Both the position numbers and the translations under genes were made by a program. Source: DYCT01 sp051875715 (lineage in GTDB: Bacteria; Bacteroidota; Bacteroidia; Bacteroidales; Bacteroidaceae). From it: a stretch of 64,000 bases of DNA. Of the stretch, positions 45,406 to 53,233 are shown one piece after another. The notes beneath the pieces were generated by a model that made no database searches, was not told the origin of the DNA, and saw nothing but the letters and a program-made list of their open reading frames with translations. The stretch covers positions 1 through 64,000 of the forward strand of contig JBJEHD010000009.1 in the NCBI GenBank assembly GCA_051875715.1, read 5' to 3'. Position 1 is the stretch's first letter; every line of letters begins with the position of its first letter.

Positions 45406-46764
45406 CTATTTTACCAACGAGTTAATGTACACTTCGATGTTCGTATAGGCCTTGTCCAGCGTGCAGGCCGATGCGTCGGCCGCGTCCTGCGGATTCAGGC
45501 CGTGCGCCTGTTCCCACCGGTCGGGCATGCCGTCGCCATCCGAGTCGGGTTCAGGATCGGTCACCATCTCCTGCATCAAGAAGCCGCCCACCTGCTCCTG
45601 CGAGTCAATCAGGCCCTTTTGGCCGTAGGTGTATGAGCCCTTCTTCACCTCCTTGATGATGCGCTTGTCGATATCGTCGCGCACCAGCGAACAACCCACG
45701 CCGGCCAACACCGACCGATAGGCATCCTGGGCCGACTGCGTGTTCACGGCCTCGTAAGGGAAAGGCTCGAAAGCCATCAGGCTGATGAGCGGCACCTCCT
45801 CGCCCGTGTCCGGAGCCTTGGGCTTCACGCCCTTCCAGTTGCTGGCACTGACACCTTCCTCACCATCCACATAGTTGCCGTCCACGTAGAACTTGCCATA
45901 CGGATAGTAAGGCTGCAAGATGCGCGAGCGATTCTTCTCGGTGGCCGGTCCGGGCTTGAAATAGTTGTTCACCATGTTGACCGTCCGGGTGTCGGCTCCG
46001 TAAGGGCCGTTCTTTCCCCAGTTGTAGATGACGTTGTTGCGGAAGTCGATGACACCAGCCACGTCCGTGATGCCCGGATGGCAGAAACGCGGGTTGCGGC
46101 TGTCGTGATGGGCCAGCAGGTTGTGGTGGAAGGTGGCGCCGTCGCCGCCCCAGATACCTCCGTAGCCATGTTCGCCTTTCGCATGAACACTCTTGCGGAG
46201 GCTCTCCGAAATCAGGCACCACTGCAGCGTGAAGTAGCGGTTGCCATAGAAAGTGGCACACTCGTCGGTGCTCCAACTCATCGTGCAGTGGTCGATGATA
46301 ATGTTCTCGTACGCCGGTTTCCCATTTCGTCCGCCCATGCAGTTGATGGCATCGTCTTCCACCTGGTTGATGTCCCCCAGCCGGAAGCGCAGGTAACGGA
46401 TAATCACGTTGCTCGCTTTGATTTTCACCGGATAGCCGGCGATGGTGATGCCCTGCCCCGGAGCCGTTTGTCCGGCAATGGTCACATCGCCCTTGTTGAT
46501 GTCCAACGAGCGCGACAAGAAGATGGTGCCCCCCACTTTGAAGACGATGATGCGCGGCCCTTCTTTCTGCAAAGCCGCCCGCAGGGTTCCTTCTCCCTCG
46601 TCGGCCAGGCTGGTCACACACACCACACGGCCTCCGCGGCCACCTGTCGTATAAGCGCCGTAGCCCTCCGCTCCGGGGAAGGCCAGCGTCTCGGTCTGAG
46701 CCCGGCCCGCCATCGACCCGCAAGCCAACAGCAAGGCCAGACACCACGCTTGCATTCTGTTCAT
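45406..46764 (-). CDS. Pectate lyase, PL1 family
   Basis: A 452-residue exported polysaccharide lyase. After a signal peptide, a right-handed beta-helix begins FPGAEGYGAYTTGGRGGRVV, the typical start of Bacteroidota PL1 enzymes. IIRYLRFRLGD and IIDHCTMSWSTDE supply calcium-binding acids. The C-terminal DPEPDSDGDGMPDRWEQAHG is an EF-hand/thrombospondin-type calcium motif. It cleaves polygalacturonate by beta-elimination, leaving the unsaturated ends that GH105 removes. It follows GH105 after 47 bases in the same operon. The MNRM start is chosen for the signal peptide; translation could also start at the next Met. Confidence 0.94.
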   Translation of the reverse strand: MNRMQAWCLALLLACGSMAGRAQTETLAFPGAEGYGAYTTGGRGGRVVCVTSLADEGEGTLRAALQKEGPRIIVFKVGGTIFLSRSLDINKGDVTIAGQTAPGQGITIAGYPVKIKASNVIIRYLRFRLGDINQVEDDAINCMGGRNGKPAYENIIIDHCTMSWSTDECATFYGNRYFTLQWCLISESLRKSVHAKGEHGYGGIWGGDGATFHHNLLAHHDSRNPRFCHPGITDVAGVIDFRNNVIYNWGKNGPYGADTRTVNMVNNYFKPGPATEKNRSRILQPYYPYGKFYVDGNYVDGEEGVSASNWKGVKPKAPDTGEEVPLISLMAFEPFPYEAVNTQSAQDAYRSVLAGVGCSLVRDDIDKRIIKEVKKGSYTYGQKGLIDSQEQVGGFLMQEMVTDPEPDSDGDGMPDRWEQAHGLNPQDAADASACTLDKAYTNIEVYINSLVK

Positions 46765-46811
46765 GCTTTTTCTCCTTTTATATATTATATGCCACATTCA
46801 GAGTCGACGGT

Positions 46812-48020
46812 TTATTTCTTGGACGGGTGCAGACGTTCCCATTCCAGCGAAGCCATGATGAACGGGCCGACCGCCTTCGGGTCGTTGCTGCGTATCGTTT
46901 CGTTGATGTAGTAATCGTAGTCGCCCATGCGGTAGTTCTTGCCGCCCAGTCCGGCCACGGCGCAAGCACGCGTCAGCGAGACCACGCCATTCTCGTCGAC
47001 TTCGATGAAGTGTTTCAAGATGCCCTTGTATCCCTTCTCTGCCACCTTCAGGTACGACTCGTCAAGCAGCCCCAGACGTACGCCCTTGAACAAGGCATTG
47101 ACAAACATGGCCGAGCACGACGATTCCAGGTAGTTCCCCTCGTCGCCGCTGCGGTCGAGCACCTGATACCAGAGGCCCGTCTTCTTATCCTGCAAACGTT
47201 TGATTTGGCTGGCCACCTTGTTGAAGAGCACCAGCATCGTGTCGCGTCCGGCTTCGTGCTTGGGCAGGAACTCCAACACGTCGGCAAAAGCCATGGCATA
47301 CCAGCCCATGGCACGGCCCCAGGCGTGCTGCGACTGTCCCGTGGTCTTGTCGGCCCAGCGTTCGCGGCGGCTCACGTCGCACGCATGGCGGAACACGTCG
47401 TTCACCGGGTCGTAGGTATGGCGGGCCACCGTCACAAACTGGTTGATGATGTCCTGATAGTCTTCCGGACGGCTGTTGCGGTAGGCATATTCGGCATAGA
47501 ACGGCGAGCCCATGTAGATGCCGTCGAGCCACATCTGGTTCGGATAGATCTTCTTGTGCCAGAAGCCGCCATCGACGTTGCGCGGATGCGAGTCGAGTTG
47601 GCTGCGCAAGAGGTCGAGCGCGCGCTTGTATTTCCGGTCCTTCGTCTGCTCGTAGATGCGGAAAAGGAATTTGCCCGAATTGAGGCGGTCGATGTTGTAT
47701 TCGTGCAGTTTGTACGTCTTGATGGTACCATCGTTCAGGATCATGGTGTCAGCATAAGCCAGCGCGTAATCGAAAATCTCCTGGTCGTTGTAGCGGTCAT
47801 ACACGTCGAGCATGGCACCCAGTTCCAAGCCATGGCAATAGTCCCACTTCAGCGTGGGCTGGAAGTCCAGTTGCCACGACTCCGGGCAACGGATCATCTC
47901 CGACCGGGTCATCCGTACCGACCAAGGAAGTTTGTCACTGACAGTTTGCGCACACACGGAAGCGAAGGCCACTGCGCCTACGGCTCCAAGAATAAAACGA
48001 TTCGTCCAGATTCGATGCAT
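46812..48020 (-). CDS. Exported GH105 unsaturated (rhamno)galacturonyl hydrolase
   Basis: A 402-residue (alpha/alpha)6-barrel enzyme of the YteR/YesR family. It hydrates and removes the 4,5-unsaturated uronate from lyase products, releasing 4-deoxy-L-threo-5-hexosulose uronate. The catalytic Asp is D166 in QMWLDGIYM; GRAMGWYAMAFADVLE and the C-terminal GDYDYYINE are also family motifs. A signal peptide (LGAVGAVAFASVCAQ) places it in the periplasm. First gene of the GH105-PL1 operon, with its own -7 box. Confidence 0.95.
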   Translation of the reverse strand: MHRIWTNRFILGAVGAVAFASVCAQTVSDKLPWSVRMTRSEMIRCPESWQLDFQPTLKWDYCHGLELGAMLDVYDRYNDQEIFDYALAYADTMILNDGTIKTYKLHEYNIDRLNSGKFLFRIYEQTKDRKYKRALDLLRSQLDSHPRNVDGGFWHKKIYPNQMWLDGIYMGSPFYAEYAYRNSRPEDYQDIINQFVTVARHTYDPVNDVFRHACDVSRRERWADKTTGQSQHAWGRAMGWYAMAFADVLEFLPKHEAGRDTMLVLFNKVASQIKRLQDKKTGLWYQVLDRSGDEGNYLESSCSAMFVNALFKGVRLGLLDESYLKVAEKGYKGILKHFIEVDENGVVSLTRACAVAGLGGKNYRMGDYDYYINETIRSNDPKAVGPFIMASLEWERLHPSKK

Positions 48021-48059
48021 GATTGTATGTTTTTAATTATTAGATTTCGTTATGTACGA

Positions 48060-48067
48060 CAAAAGTA
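48060..48067 (-). promoter_or_regulatory. -7 box of the GH105-PL1 operon
   Basis: TACTTTTG on the minus strand, 40 bases before the GH105 ATG. No -33 match. Between it and the divergent promoter, CTGCCT/AGGCAG near 48109-48134 forms a possible site. Confidence 0.5.
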
Positions 48068-48181
48068 GAATTTCCGGCCTACGAGCGTGTGTAATTTTTA
48101 GTTTTTTCCTGCCTTTATACCCCTAAATAGGCAGAAAATGCAGGGTTTAGTAAAAAAAGCATAAGATTTAAACGGCAATCC

Positions 48182-48212
48182 GTTGGCTTGTCCAATAAAA
48201 AAAGTATTTTTG
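48182..48212 (+). promoter_or_regulatory. Promoter of the permease-kduI operon
   Basis: GTTG (48182-48185), 19 bases, TATTTTTG (48205-48212). The -7 box matches the consensus and the spacing is exact. The start codon lies 71 bases downstream. Confidence 0.7.
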
Positions 48213-48232
48213 TAACCGTTTGCGTTTACAAA
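48209..48232 (+). promoter_or_regulatory. Operator-like palindrome over the permease promoter
   Basis: Arms TTTGTAACCG and CGTTTACAAA (9 of 10 complementary) flank TTTG. The palindrome overlaps the -7 box and covers the expected start of transcription. The size and the GTAA-CG-TTAC pattern are typical of LacI-family repressor sites. No LacI gene is in the window. Confidence 0.6.
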
Positions 48233-48282
48233 CTTACAATACCTTTGGAAATCATTAATCTAATCGTATAAATACACAAAGA

Positions 48283-49662
48283 ATGGAACAAGTTTTCAGT
48301 TACATTATCGGTTTGGGTGCGGCCGTCATGATGCCGGTCATCTTCACGATATTGGGCGTATGCATCGGTATCAAGTTTTCGAAAGCACTTAAGAGCGGTC
48401 TCTTGGTAGGCGTCGGCTTCGTAGGTCTGTCAGTTGTCACAGCCCTGCTCACCAGCAGCCTGGGCCCGGCCTTGAGCAAGATGGTGGAAATCTACGAATT
48501 GGAATTGGGCATTTTCGACATGGGTTGGCCTTCGGCTGCCTCTGTGGCCTACAACACATCGGTGGGAGCCTTCATCATCCCTGTCTGCCTGGGTGTGAAC
48601 CTGCTGATGTTGCTCACAAAGACCACCCGCACAGTCAACATCGACTTGTGGAACTACTGGCACTTCGCCTTCATCGGTGCCATCATCTATTTTGCTTCCG
48701 ACAGCATTGCATGGGGCTTCTTCGGCGCCATCATCTGCTACATCATCACCTTGGTTGTTGCCGACCTCACGGCCAAACAGTTCCAGGGCTTCTATGACAA
48801 GATGGACGGCATCTCCGTGCCGCAACCGTTCTGCCAGAGCTTCGTTCCCTTCGCCGTTGTCATCAACAAGGTGCTCGACCTCATCCCGGGCTTTGACAAG
48901 CTGAACATCGACTCGGAAGGCATGAAGAAGAAATTCGGTTTGCTGGGCGAACCGCTCTTCCTGGGTATCGTCATCGGTTGCGTCATCGGTGCCTTGTCCT
49001 ACCCGTCATGGGAGGCTCGCATCGACGGCATCCCCGCCATTTTGGGTCTGGGCATCAAGATGGGTGCCGTGATGGAACTTATTCCGCGCATCACCAGCCT
49101 CTTCATCGAGGGTCTGCGCCCCATTGCCGACGCCACACGCGAACTCATTGCCAAGAAATACAAGAGCAACACCGGTCTGTACATCGGTATGAGCCCGGCT
49201 TTGGTCATCGGCCACCCCACCACGCTCATCGTGTCGCTGCTGCTCATCCCCGTCACCATCCTGATTGCCGTTGTCCTGCCGGGTAACCAGTTCCTGCCGT
49301 TGGCATCGCTGGCCGGTATGTTCTACCTGTTCCCGCTCGTATTGCCCATTACGAAGGGCAACGTGCTCAAGTCGTTCATCATCGGTCTGGTGGCCATGAT
49401 TTGCGGTCTGTACTTCGTGACCGAGTTGGCCGGATTCTTCACCTCGGCTGCCCAACACGTGTATGAAAACACACACGACGCTGCCGTGGCCATTCCGGAA
49501 GGATTCCAAGGCGGTGCGCTCGACTTTGCGTCCGGTCTCTTCTGCTGGGTCATCTTCCACCTCACCTACAGCCTGAAGTGGATTGGTGCCGGCATCCTGG
49601 CCGTTATCGCATTGGGTATGGCCATCTACAACCGCAGCCGCATCGTGGCTGGAAAAGAATAA
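48283..49662 (+). CDS. Orphan galactitol-PTS IIC-like permease
   Basis: A 459-residue inner-membrane protein homologous to the IIC component of the galactitol PTS (GatC/SgcC): TRTVNIDLWNYWHFAFIGAI, DKMDGISVPQP, KKFGLLGEPLFLGIVIG, GMSPALVIGHPTTLIVS and LPGNQFLPLASLAG align with the GatC core. There are about ten to eleven helices. No IIA or IIB domain is fused or encoded nearby, and most Bacteroidota lack the PTS phosphorelay, so it probably acts as a secondary transporter. It is followed 38 bases later by kduI, so its cargo is probably a pectin-derived keto-uronate. Regulated by the palindrome over its promoter. Confidence 0.88.
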   Translation: MEQVFSYIIGLGAAVMMPVIFTILGVCIGIKFSKALKSGLLVGVGFVGLSVVTALLTSSLGPALSKMVEIYELELGIFDMGWPSAASVAYNTSVGAFIIPVCLGVNLLMLLTKTTRTVNIDLWNYWHFAFIGAIIYFASDSIAWGFFGAIICYIITLVVADLTAKQFQGFYDKMDGISVPQPFCQSFVPFAVVINKVLDLIPGFDKLNIDSEGMKKKFGLLGEPLFLGIVIGCVIGALSYPSWEARIDGIPAILGLGIKMGAVMELIPRITSLFIEGLRPIADATRELIAKKYKSNTGLYIGMSPALVIGHPTTLIVSLLLIPVTILIAVVLPGNQFLPLASLAGMFYLFPLVLPITKGNVLKSFIIGLVAMICGLYFVTELAGFFTSAAQHVYENTHDAAVAIPEGFQGGALDFASGLFCWVIFHLTYSLKWIGAGILAVIALGMAIYNRSRIVAGKE

Positions 49663-49699
49663 AAACCATTTTTGAGAATCATTTAAACCATAAACTGAC

Positions 49700-50647
49700 A
49701 TGAAGAAATTAGCTATTGTCCTTATGATGGGTGCCGCCAGCCTGACGGCCAATGCCCAAATGAATTACACGGTTCAGACCGCTTGCCATCCGCAGGATGT
49801 GAAGCACTATGACACCGAAACCCTGCGCAGCCGCTTCCTCATGGAGAAAGTGATGTCGCCTGATGAAATCAATCTGACCTATACGCTCTACGACCGCTTA
49901 ATCTACGGCGGCGCAATGCCGGTGAACAAGGTGCTGAAACTGGAAACCTTCCGCGAATTGGGCCCGGAAATCACCTACTTCCTGGAACGCCGCGAACTGG
50001 GTGTCATCAACGTGGGTGGCGACGGTGTTGTGACGGTCGACGGTAAAGAATACCCGATGCGCTTTAAGGAAGGCCTGTACGTGGGTTGCGGCAACAAGGA
50101 AGTGACCTTCAAGAGCAACGACCCGGCCAATCCCGCCAAGTTCTACATCAACTCGGCACCGGCTTACAAACCGTATGTGACGCAGCTCATCACCACCGAC
50201 AAGAAGGCCGACCCAAAGAAGTATGCCATCGCCCAGTCCGATGCATACGGCAAAGCTGAAGACAGCAACGCCCGTATCGTGAACCAACTCATCGTACAGC
50301 CTGTGCTGAGCAAGGTGAAAGGCGGCGGCACGAACCAGTTGCAGATGGGTCTGACCGAACTGCAGCCGGGTTCCGTATGGAACACCATGCCGGCCCACAC
50401 GCACACGCGCCGTATGGAGGCTTACTTCTACTTCAACGTGAAGCCGGGCAACGCCATCTGCCATCTGATGGGCGAGCCGCAGCAGGAGCGTTTGGTATGG
50501 TTGCAGAACGAGCAGGCCATCACGTCGCCCGAATGGTCGATCCACGCTGCCGCAGGTACCAGCAACTACATGTTCATCTGGGGCATGGGCGGTGAGAACC
50601 TGAAGTACAGCGACAAGGACGAAATCAAGTACACGGATATGCGCTAA
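49700..50647 (+). CDS. kduI: KduI-type ketol-isomerase with a signal peptide
   Basis: A 315-residue 4-deoxy-L-threo-5-hexosulose-uronate (5-keto-4-deoxyuronate) isomerase, converting the GH105 product to 3-deoxy-D-glycero-2,5-hexodiulosonate. The cupin fold and motifs are strongly conserved: YFLERRELGVINVGG, MGLTELQPGSVWNTMPAHTH and FIWGMGGEN. Zinc ligands are H233, H235, E240 and H282. It is about 37 residues longer than E. coli KduI (278), because of an N-terminal MKKLAIVLMMGAASLTANAQ signal peptide and an inserted lysine-rich loop (DKKADPKKYAIAQSDAYGKA). Export implies periplasmic isomerisation before uptake, which is unusual. It follows the permease in one operon and ends at a strong terminator. 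Confidence 0.93.
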   Translation: MKKLAIVLMMGAASLTANAQMNYTVQTACHPQDVKHYDTETLRSRFLMEKVMSPDEINLTYTLYDRLIYGGAMPVNKVLKLETFRELGPEITYFLERRELGVINVGGDGVVTVDGKEYPMRFKEGLYVGCGNKEVTFKSNDPANPAKFYINSAPAYKPYVTQLITTDKKADPKKYAIAQSDAYGKAEDSNARIVNQLIVQPVLSKVKGGGTNQLQMGLTELQPGSVWNTMPAHTHTRRMEAYFYFNVKPGNAICHLMGEPQQERLVWLQNEQAITSPEWSIHAAAGTSNYMFIWGMGGENLKYSDKDEIKYTDMR

Positions 50648-50673
50648 GCCTCATTCCATCCTCATCCTACAGC

Positions 50674-50717
50674 AGCATCCCTTTCGGCGTTCATCTCCGG
50701 AAGGGATGCTTTGTTTT
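50674..50717 (+). terminator. Terminator of the permease-kduI operon
   Basis: AGCATCCCTT pairs with AAGGGATGCT, extended by CGG/CCG inside, followed by TTGTTTT. Confidence 0.88.
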
Positions 50718-50797
50718 ATCCCTCGGTAAAACAGGTATGTGTCAGTAAATACATGATTCTGACCAATTATTACAACGCACCAACCTTGGAATATCTC

Positions 50798-50805
50798 TAC
50801 TTTTG
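50798..50805 (+). promoter_or_regulatory. -7 box of exuT
   Basis: TACTTTTG, 41 bases before the ATG at 50847. It separates exuT from kduI together with the terminator and supports 50847 over an in-frame upstream ATG at 50814. Confidence 0.55.
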
Positions 50806-50846
50806 TCCAAAATTTGAAAACGTTCACACAATTAAATCTAATCATT

Positions 50847-52313
50847 ATGAGTACACTTCAGAAGGCAGGACAAAAGATGACCAACTATCGTTGGACCATT
50901 TGCGCCATGCTGTTTTTCGCCACCACGGTCAACTACATGGACCGTCAGGTGCTCTCCCTCACTTGGAAAGACTTTATCGCACCGGAATTCCACTGGTCGG
51001 ACGACAACTACGGCAACATCACGGCCTGGTTCTCCATTGTCTACGCCATCGCCAACTTGTTTGCCGGCCGTTTCATCGACTGGCTCGGCACAAAAAAAGG
51101 CTACTTGTGGGCCATCTTCATCTGGTCGTTGGGTGCCTGCCTGCACGCCGTTTGCGGCTGGGCCACCGAACAGGCAGTAGGAATCCACGATGTGAACGAG
51201 ATGATTGCCGCCACCGGTGCCACGGCTGCTACCATCGCCACCATCAGCGTCTACTTCTTCATCGCTGCCCGCATCGTGCTGGGCGTGGGCGAAGCCGGCA
51301 ACTTCCCTGCCGCCATCAAGGTGACGGCTGAATACTTCCCGAAGAAAGACCGTGCGTTTGCCACCTCCATCTTCAACGCCGGCGCCACCGTGGGTGCCTT
51401 GATTGCTCCGGTCACCATCCCCTCGCTGGCACGCTACTTCAAGGGAATCGGTGTAGGAAACGGTTGGGAAATGGCCTTCATCGTCATCGGCGGACTGGGC
51501 TTCATCTGGATGGCCCTCTGGATGTTCATGTACAAACGTCCGAGCGAATGCGCACACGTGAACAAGGCTGAATTGGAATACATCGAACAGGACAAGGCTG
51601 CCGACCAGCAGTTGACGAATGCCGCCCCGGACAAGGAGGAAAAGAAGATGTCGTTCCTGCAGTGCCTCAAATACCGTCAGGCCTGGGCCTTCGCCATCGG
51701 CAAATTCATGACCGACGGTGTGTGGTGGTTCTTCCTCTTCTGGACTCCGGCTTATATCTCCGACGTATATGGCTACTCGTCCGACACGCCTATGGCACAG
51801 TTGCTCATTTTCGTACTCTACGCCATCACGATGCTCTCCATCGTGGGTGGCAAGTTGCCGACCATCATCATCAACAAGACCGGCAAGAACCCCTATGCAG
51901 CCCGTATGCAGGCCATGTTCATCTTTGCCTTGTTCCCGCTGTTGGCCTTGTTCGCCCAGCCGTTGGGTGAATACTCCTGCTGGTTCCCCATCATCATCAT
52001 CGGTATAGCCGGAGCCGCTCACCAATCGTGGTCGGCCAACATCTACTCCGTCGTAGGCGACATGTTCCCCAAGACGGCGGTAGCCACCATCACCGGTTTG
52101 GGCGGTATGGCCGGAGGTATCGGCTCGTTCCTCATCAACAAGGGTTCGGGTATGCTGTTCACCTATGCCGACGAGTCGAACATGGCGTTCATGGGTTTCC
52201 AGGGCAAGCCGGCCGGTTACTTCATCATCTTCTGCGTCTGCGCCGTGGCCTACCTCATCGGGTGGACGGCCATGAAGACGCTCGTTCCGAAGTACAAACC
52301 CATCGAGATTTAA
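50847..52313 (+). CDS. exuT: Hexuronate MFS transporter (ExuT type)
   Basis: A 488-residue MFS permease of the anion:cation symporter family (ExuT/GudP-like). Helix 1 has YRWTICAMLFFATTVNYMDRQV, the family hallmark (written here as YRWTICAMLFF plus NYMDRQV), followed by the loop motif AGRFIDWLGTKKGYL, VLGVGEAGNFPAAIKVTAEY and GAAHQSWSANIYSV. A large extra segment at about 105-130 (IHDVNEMIAATGATAATIAT) lies between helices 3 and 4. It would import galacturonate and glucuronate released from pectin by proton symport. It has its own promoter and terminator. Confidence 0.92.
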   Translation: MSTLQKAGQKMTNYRWTICAMLFFATTVNYMDRQVLSLTWKDFIAPEFHWSDDNYGNITAWFSIVYAIANLFAGRFIDWLGTKKGYLWAIFIWSLGACLHAVCGWATEQAVGIHDVNEMIAATGATAATIATISVYFFIAARIVLGVGEAGNFPAAIKVTAEYFPKKDRAFATSIFNAGATVGALIAPVTIPSLARYFKGIGVGNGWEMAFIVIGGLGFIWMALWMFMYKRPSECAHVNKAELEYIEQDKAADQQLTNAAPDKEEKKMSFLQCLKYRQAWAFAIGKFMTDGVWWFFLFWTPAYISDVYGYSSDTPMAQLLIFVLYAITMLSIVGGKLPTIIINKTGKNPYAARMQAMFIFALFPLLALFAQPLGEYSCWFPIIIIGIAGAAHQSWSANIYSVVGDMFPKTAVATITGLGGMAGGIGSFLINKGSGMLFTYADESNMAFMGFQGKPAGYFIIFCVCAVAYLIGWTAMKTLVPKYKPIEI

Positions 52314-52338
52314 CCCTATTTTTATACTGATTCCTTTC

Positions 52339-52384
52339 GAGGGGGCGAAGCGCCATACCGGCGGCTTTGCCCCCTCTGTTTTTC
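52339..52384 (+). terminator. Terminator of exuT
   Basis: GAGGGGGCGAAGC.GCC pairs with GGC.GCTTTGCCCCCTC, followed by TGTTTTTCC. Confidence 0.85.
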
Positions 52385-52412
52385 CTGCGTCACGCGGCAG
52401 GCACGCTTCCGC

Positions 52413-52910
52413 CTATCCCACGTGGATATCGTCGATATTCACCAGTTTGTTGGCGATGGCATAGATGGTCAGGCCGGCCGTGGTGTGAATCTGGAGTTTG
52501 TTCGAGATGTTCCGCCGATGTGTGGTCACGGTATGCACCGACAGATAGAGTGCATCGGCTATTTCCTTGTTGCTCATCCCCTTGGTCACACAAGCGATGA
52601 TGTCCTTCTCCCGGTCGCTCAGCGTCTCCAGTTTGCTTTTCTTGTCGCAGCATGCTGCGTCCACCTTGTCTGCAAGGGCGGCCGCTCCCTTCTCTTCCAA
52701 CCGCTGTTCGACCAGTTTGACGGCAGGCACGAACAGGTCGTCCTCAATCTGGCAATGCGAAGTCAGGTCCTGCTCGCACGCAATGATTTCCAGCAACGCC
52801 GCATTCAGCAGATAGTTGTTCTTCTCGGGATAGCATCGGATGATGACATCCTTCAGTTCCTTGAGTTTGTCGCCGATGGGCGCATGCCGGCTTGCAAATT
52901 CCGAGATGGA
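52413..52910 (-). pseudogene. 5'-truncated hemerythrin-LuxR regulator
   Basis: The minus frame reads from just after an in-frame TAA (52913-52911) to the stop at 52413 without any ATG or GTG start. The C-terminal end is an intact NarL/LuxR helix-turn-helix (LSDREKDIIACVTKGMSNKE, SVHTVTTHRRNISNKLQIH). Before it lies the last half of the hemerythrin-like domain seen in Bacteroidota HHE-LuxR proteins (APIGDKLKELKDVIIRCYPE, then CEQDLTSHCQIEDDLFVPAV). The normal first 100 or so residues are gone and unrelated sequence begins at about 52911. TTG at 52796 could in principle start a 127-residue protein with the DNA-binding part alone. Confidence 0.75.
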
Positions 52911-53233
52911 TTACCTCTATCCCGTACAGCCATGACGAGCCGCCACCTCCTCACCCTCGGCCTCACCCTGTTGCTGACGGCACGGGCCGGCTACTTCTTC
53001 CGCGAATGCAAAGCATACCGTTTCCCGGCGCACACAATCTATGTTTCAAACTTTGGAATGTACGTTTCAAAGTTTGAAACGTACGTTTCACGGTTTGAAA
53101 TATACGTTTCAAAGTTTGAAACATAGAATCCGAAAGCACGAACAGACAAATGCACACAGACGAAGAAAGGCTTTCGAACGCGGTTAACCCCCAATGAAGA
53201 CAAGCATAACAGAATGGGAACGTCCCCCCGACG
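52911..53233. other. Junction region with repeat array
   Basis: Sequence after the truncation point. A plus-strand open frame from 52932 (MTSRHLLTLGLTLLLTARAG) looks like a signal peptide but runs straight into the repeat array and stops at 53126, so it is not a convincing gene. Bases 53127-53233 show nothing. Confidence 0.4.
53043..53126. repeat. Four 21-bp units with palindromic GTTTCAAAGTTTGAAAC core
   Basis: Units at 53043, 53064, 53085 and 53106, exactly 21 bases apart. The second and fourth carry the perfect palindrome GTTTCAAAGTTTGAAAC; the first and third have one to three changes. Spacers are four bases (GTAC, ATAC, ATAG). Confidence 0.9.

Noticed and set aside
48283..49662. Complete galactitol phosphotransferase system
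   Set aside because: Only the IIC-like protein is present; no IIA, IIB, tagatose-phosphate or dehydrogenase gene lies nearby.
53043..53126. CRISPR array
   Set aside because: The repeats are 17 bases with four-base spacers, no unique spacers of 30 or so bases, and no cas genes. The same holds for the arrays at 4676, 23379 and 38180.
52932..53126. Small exported protein starting MTSRHLLTLGL
   Set aside because: Its C-terminal half is the 21-bp repeat array read as codons and there is no promoter or conserved ending.
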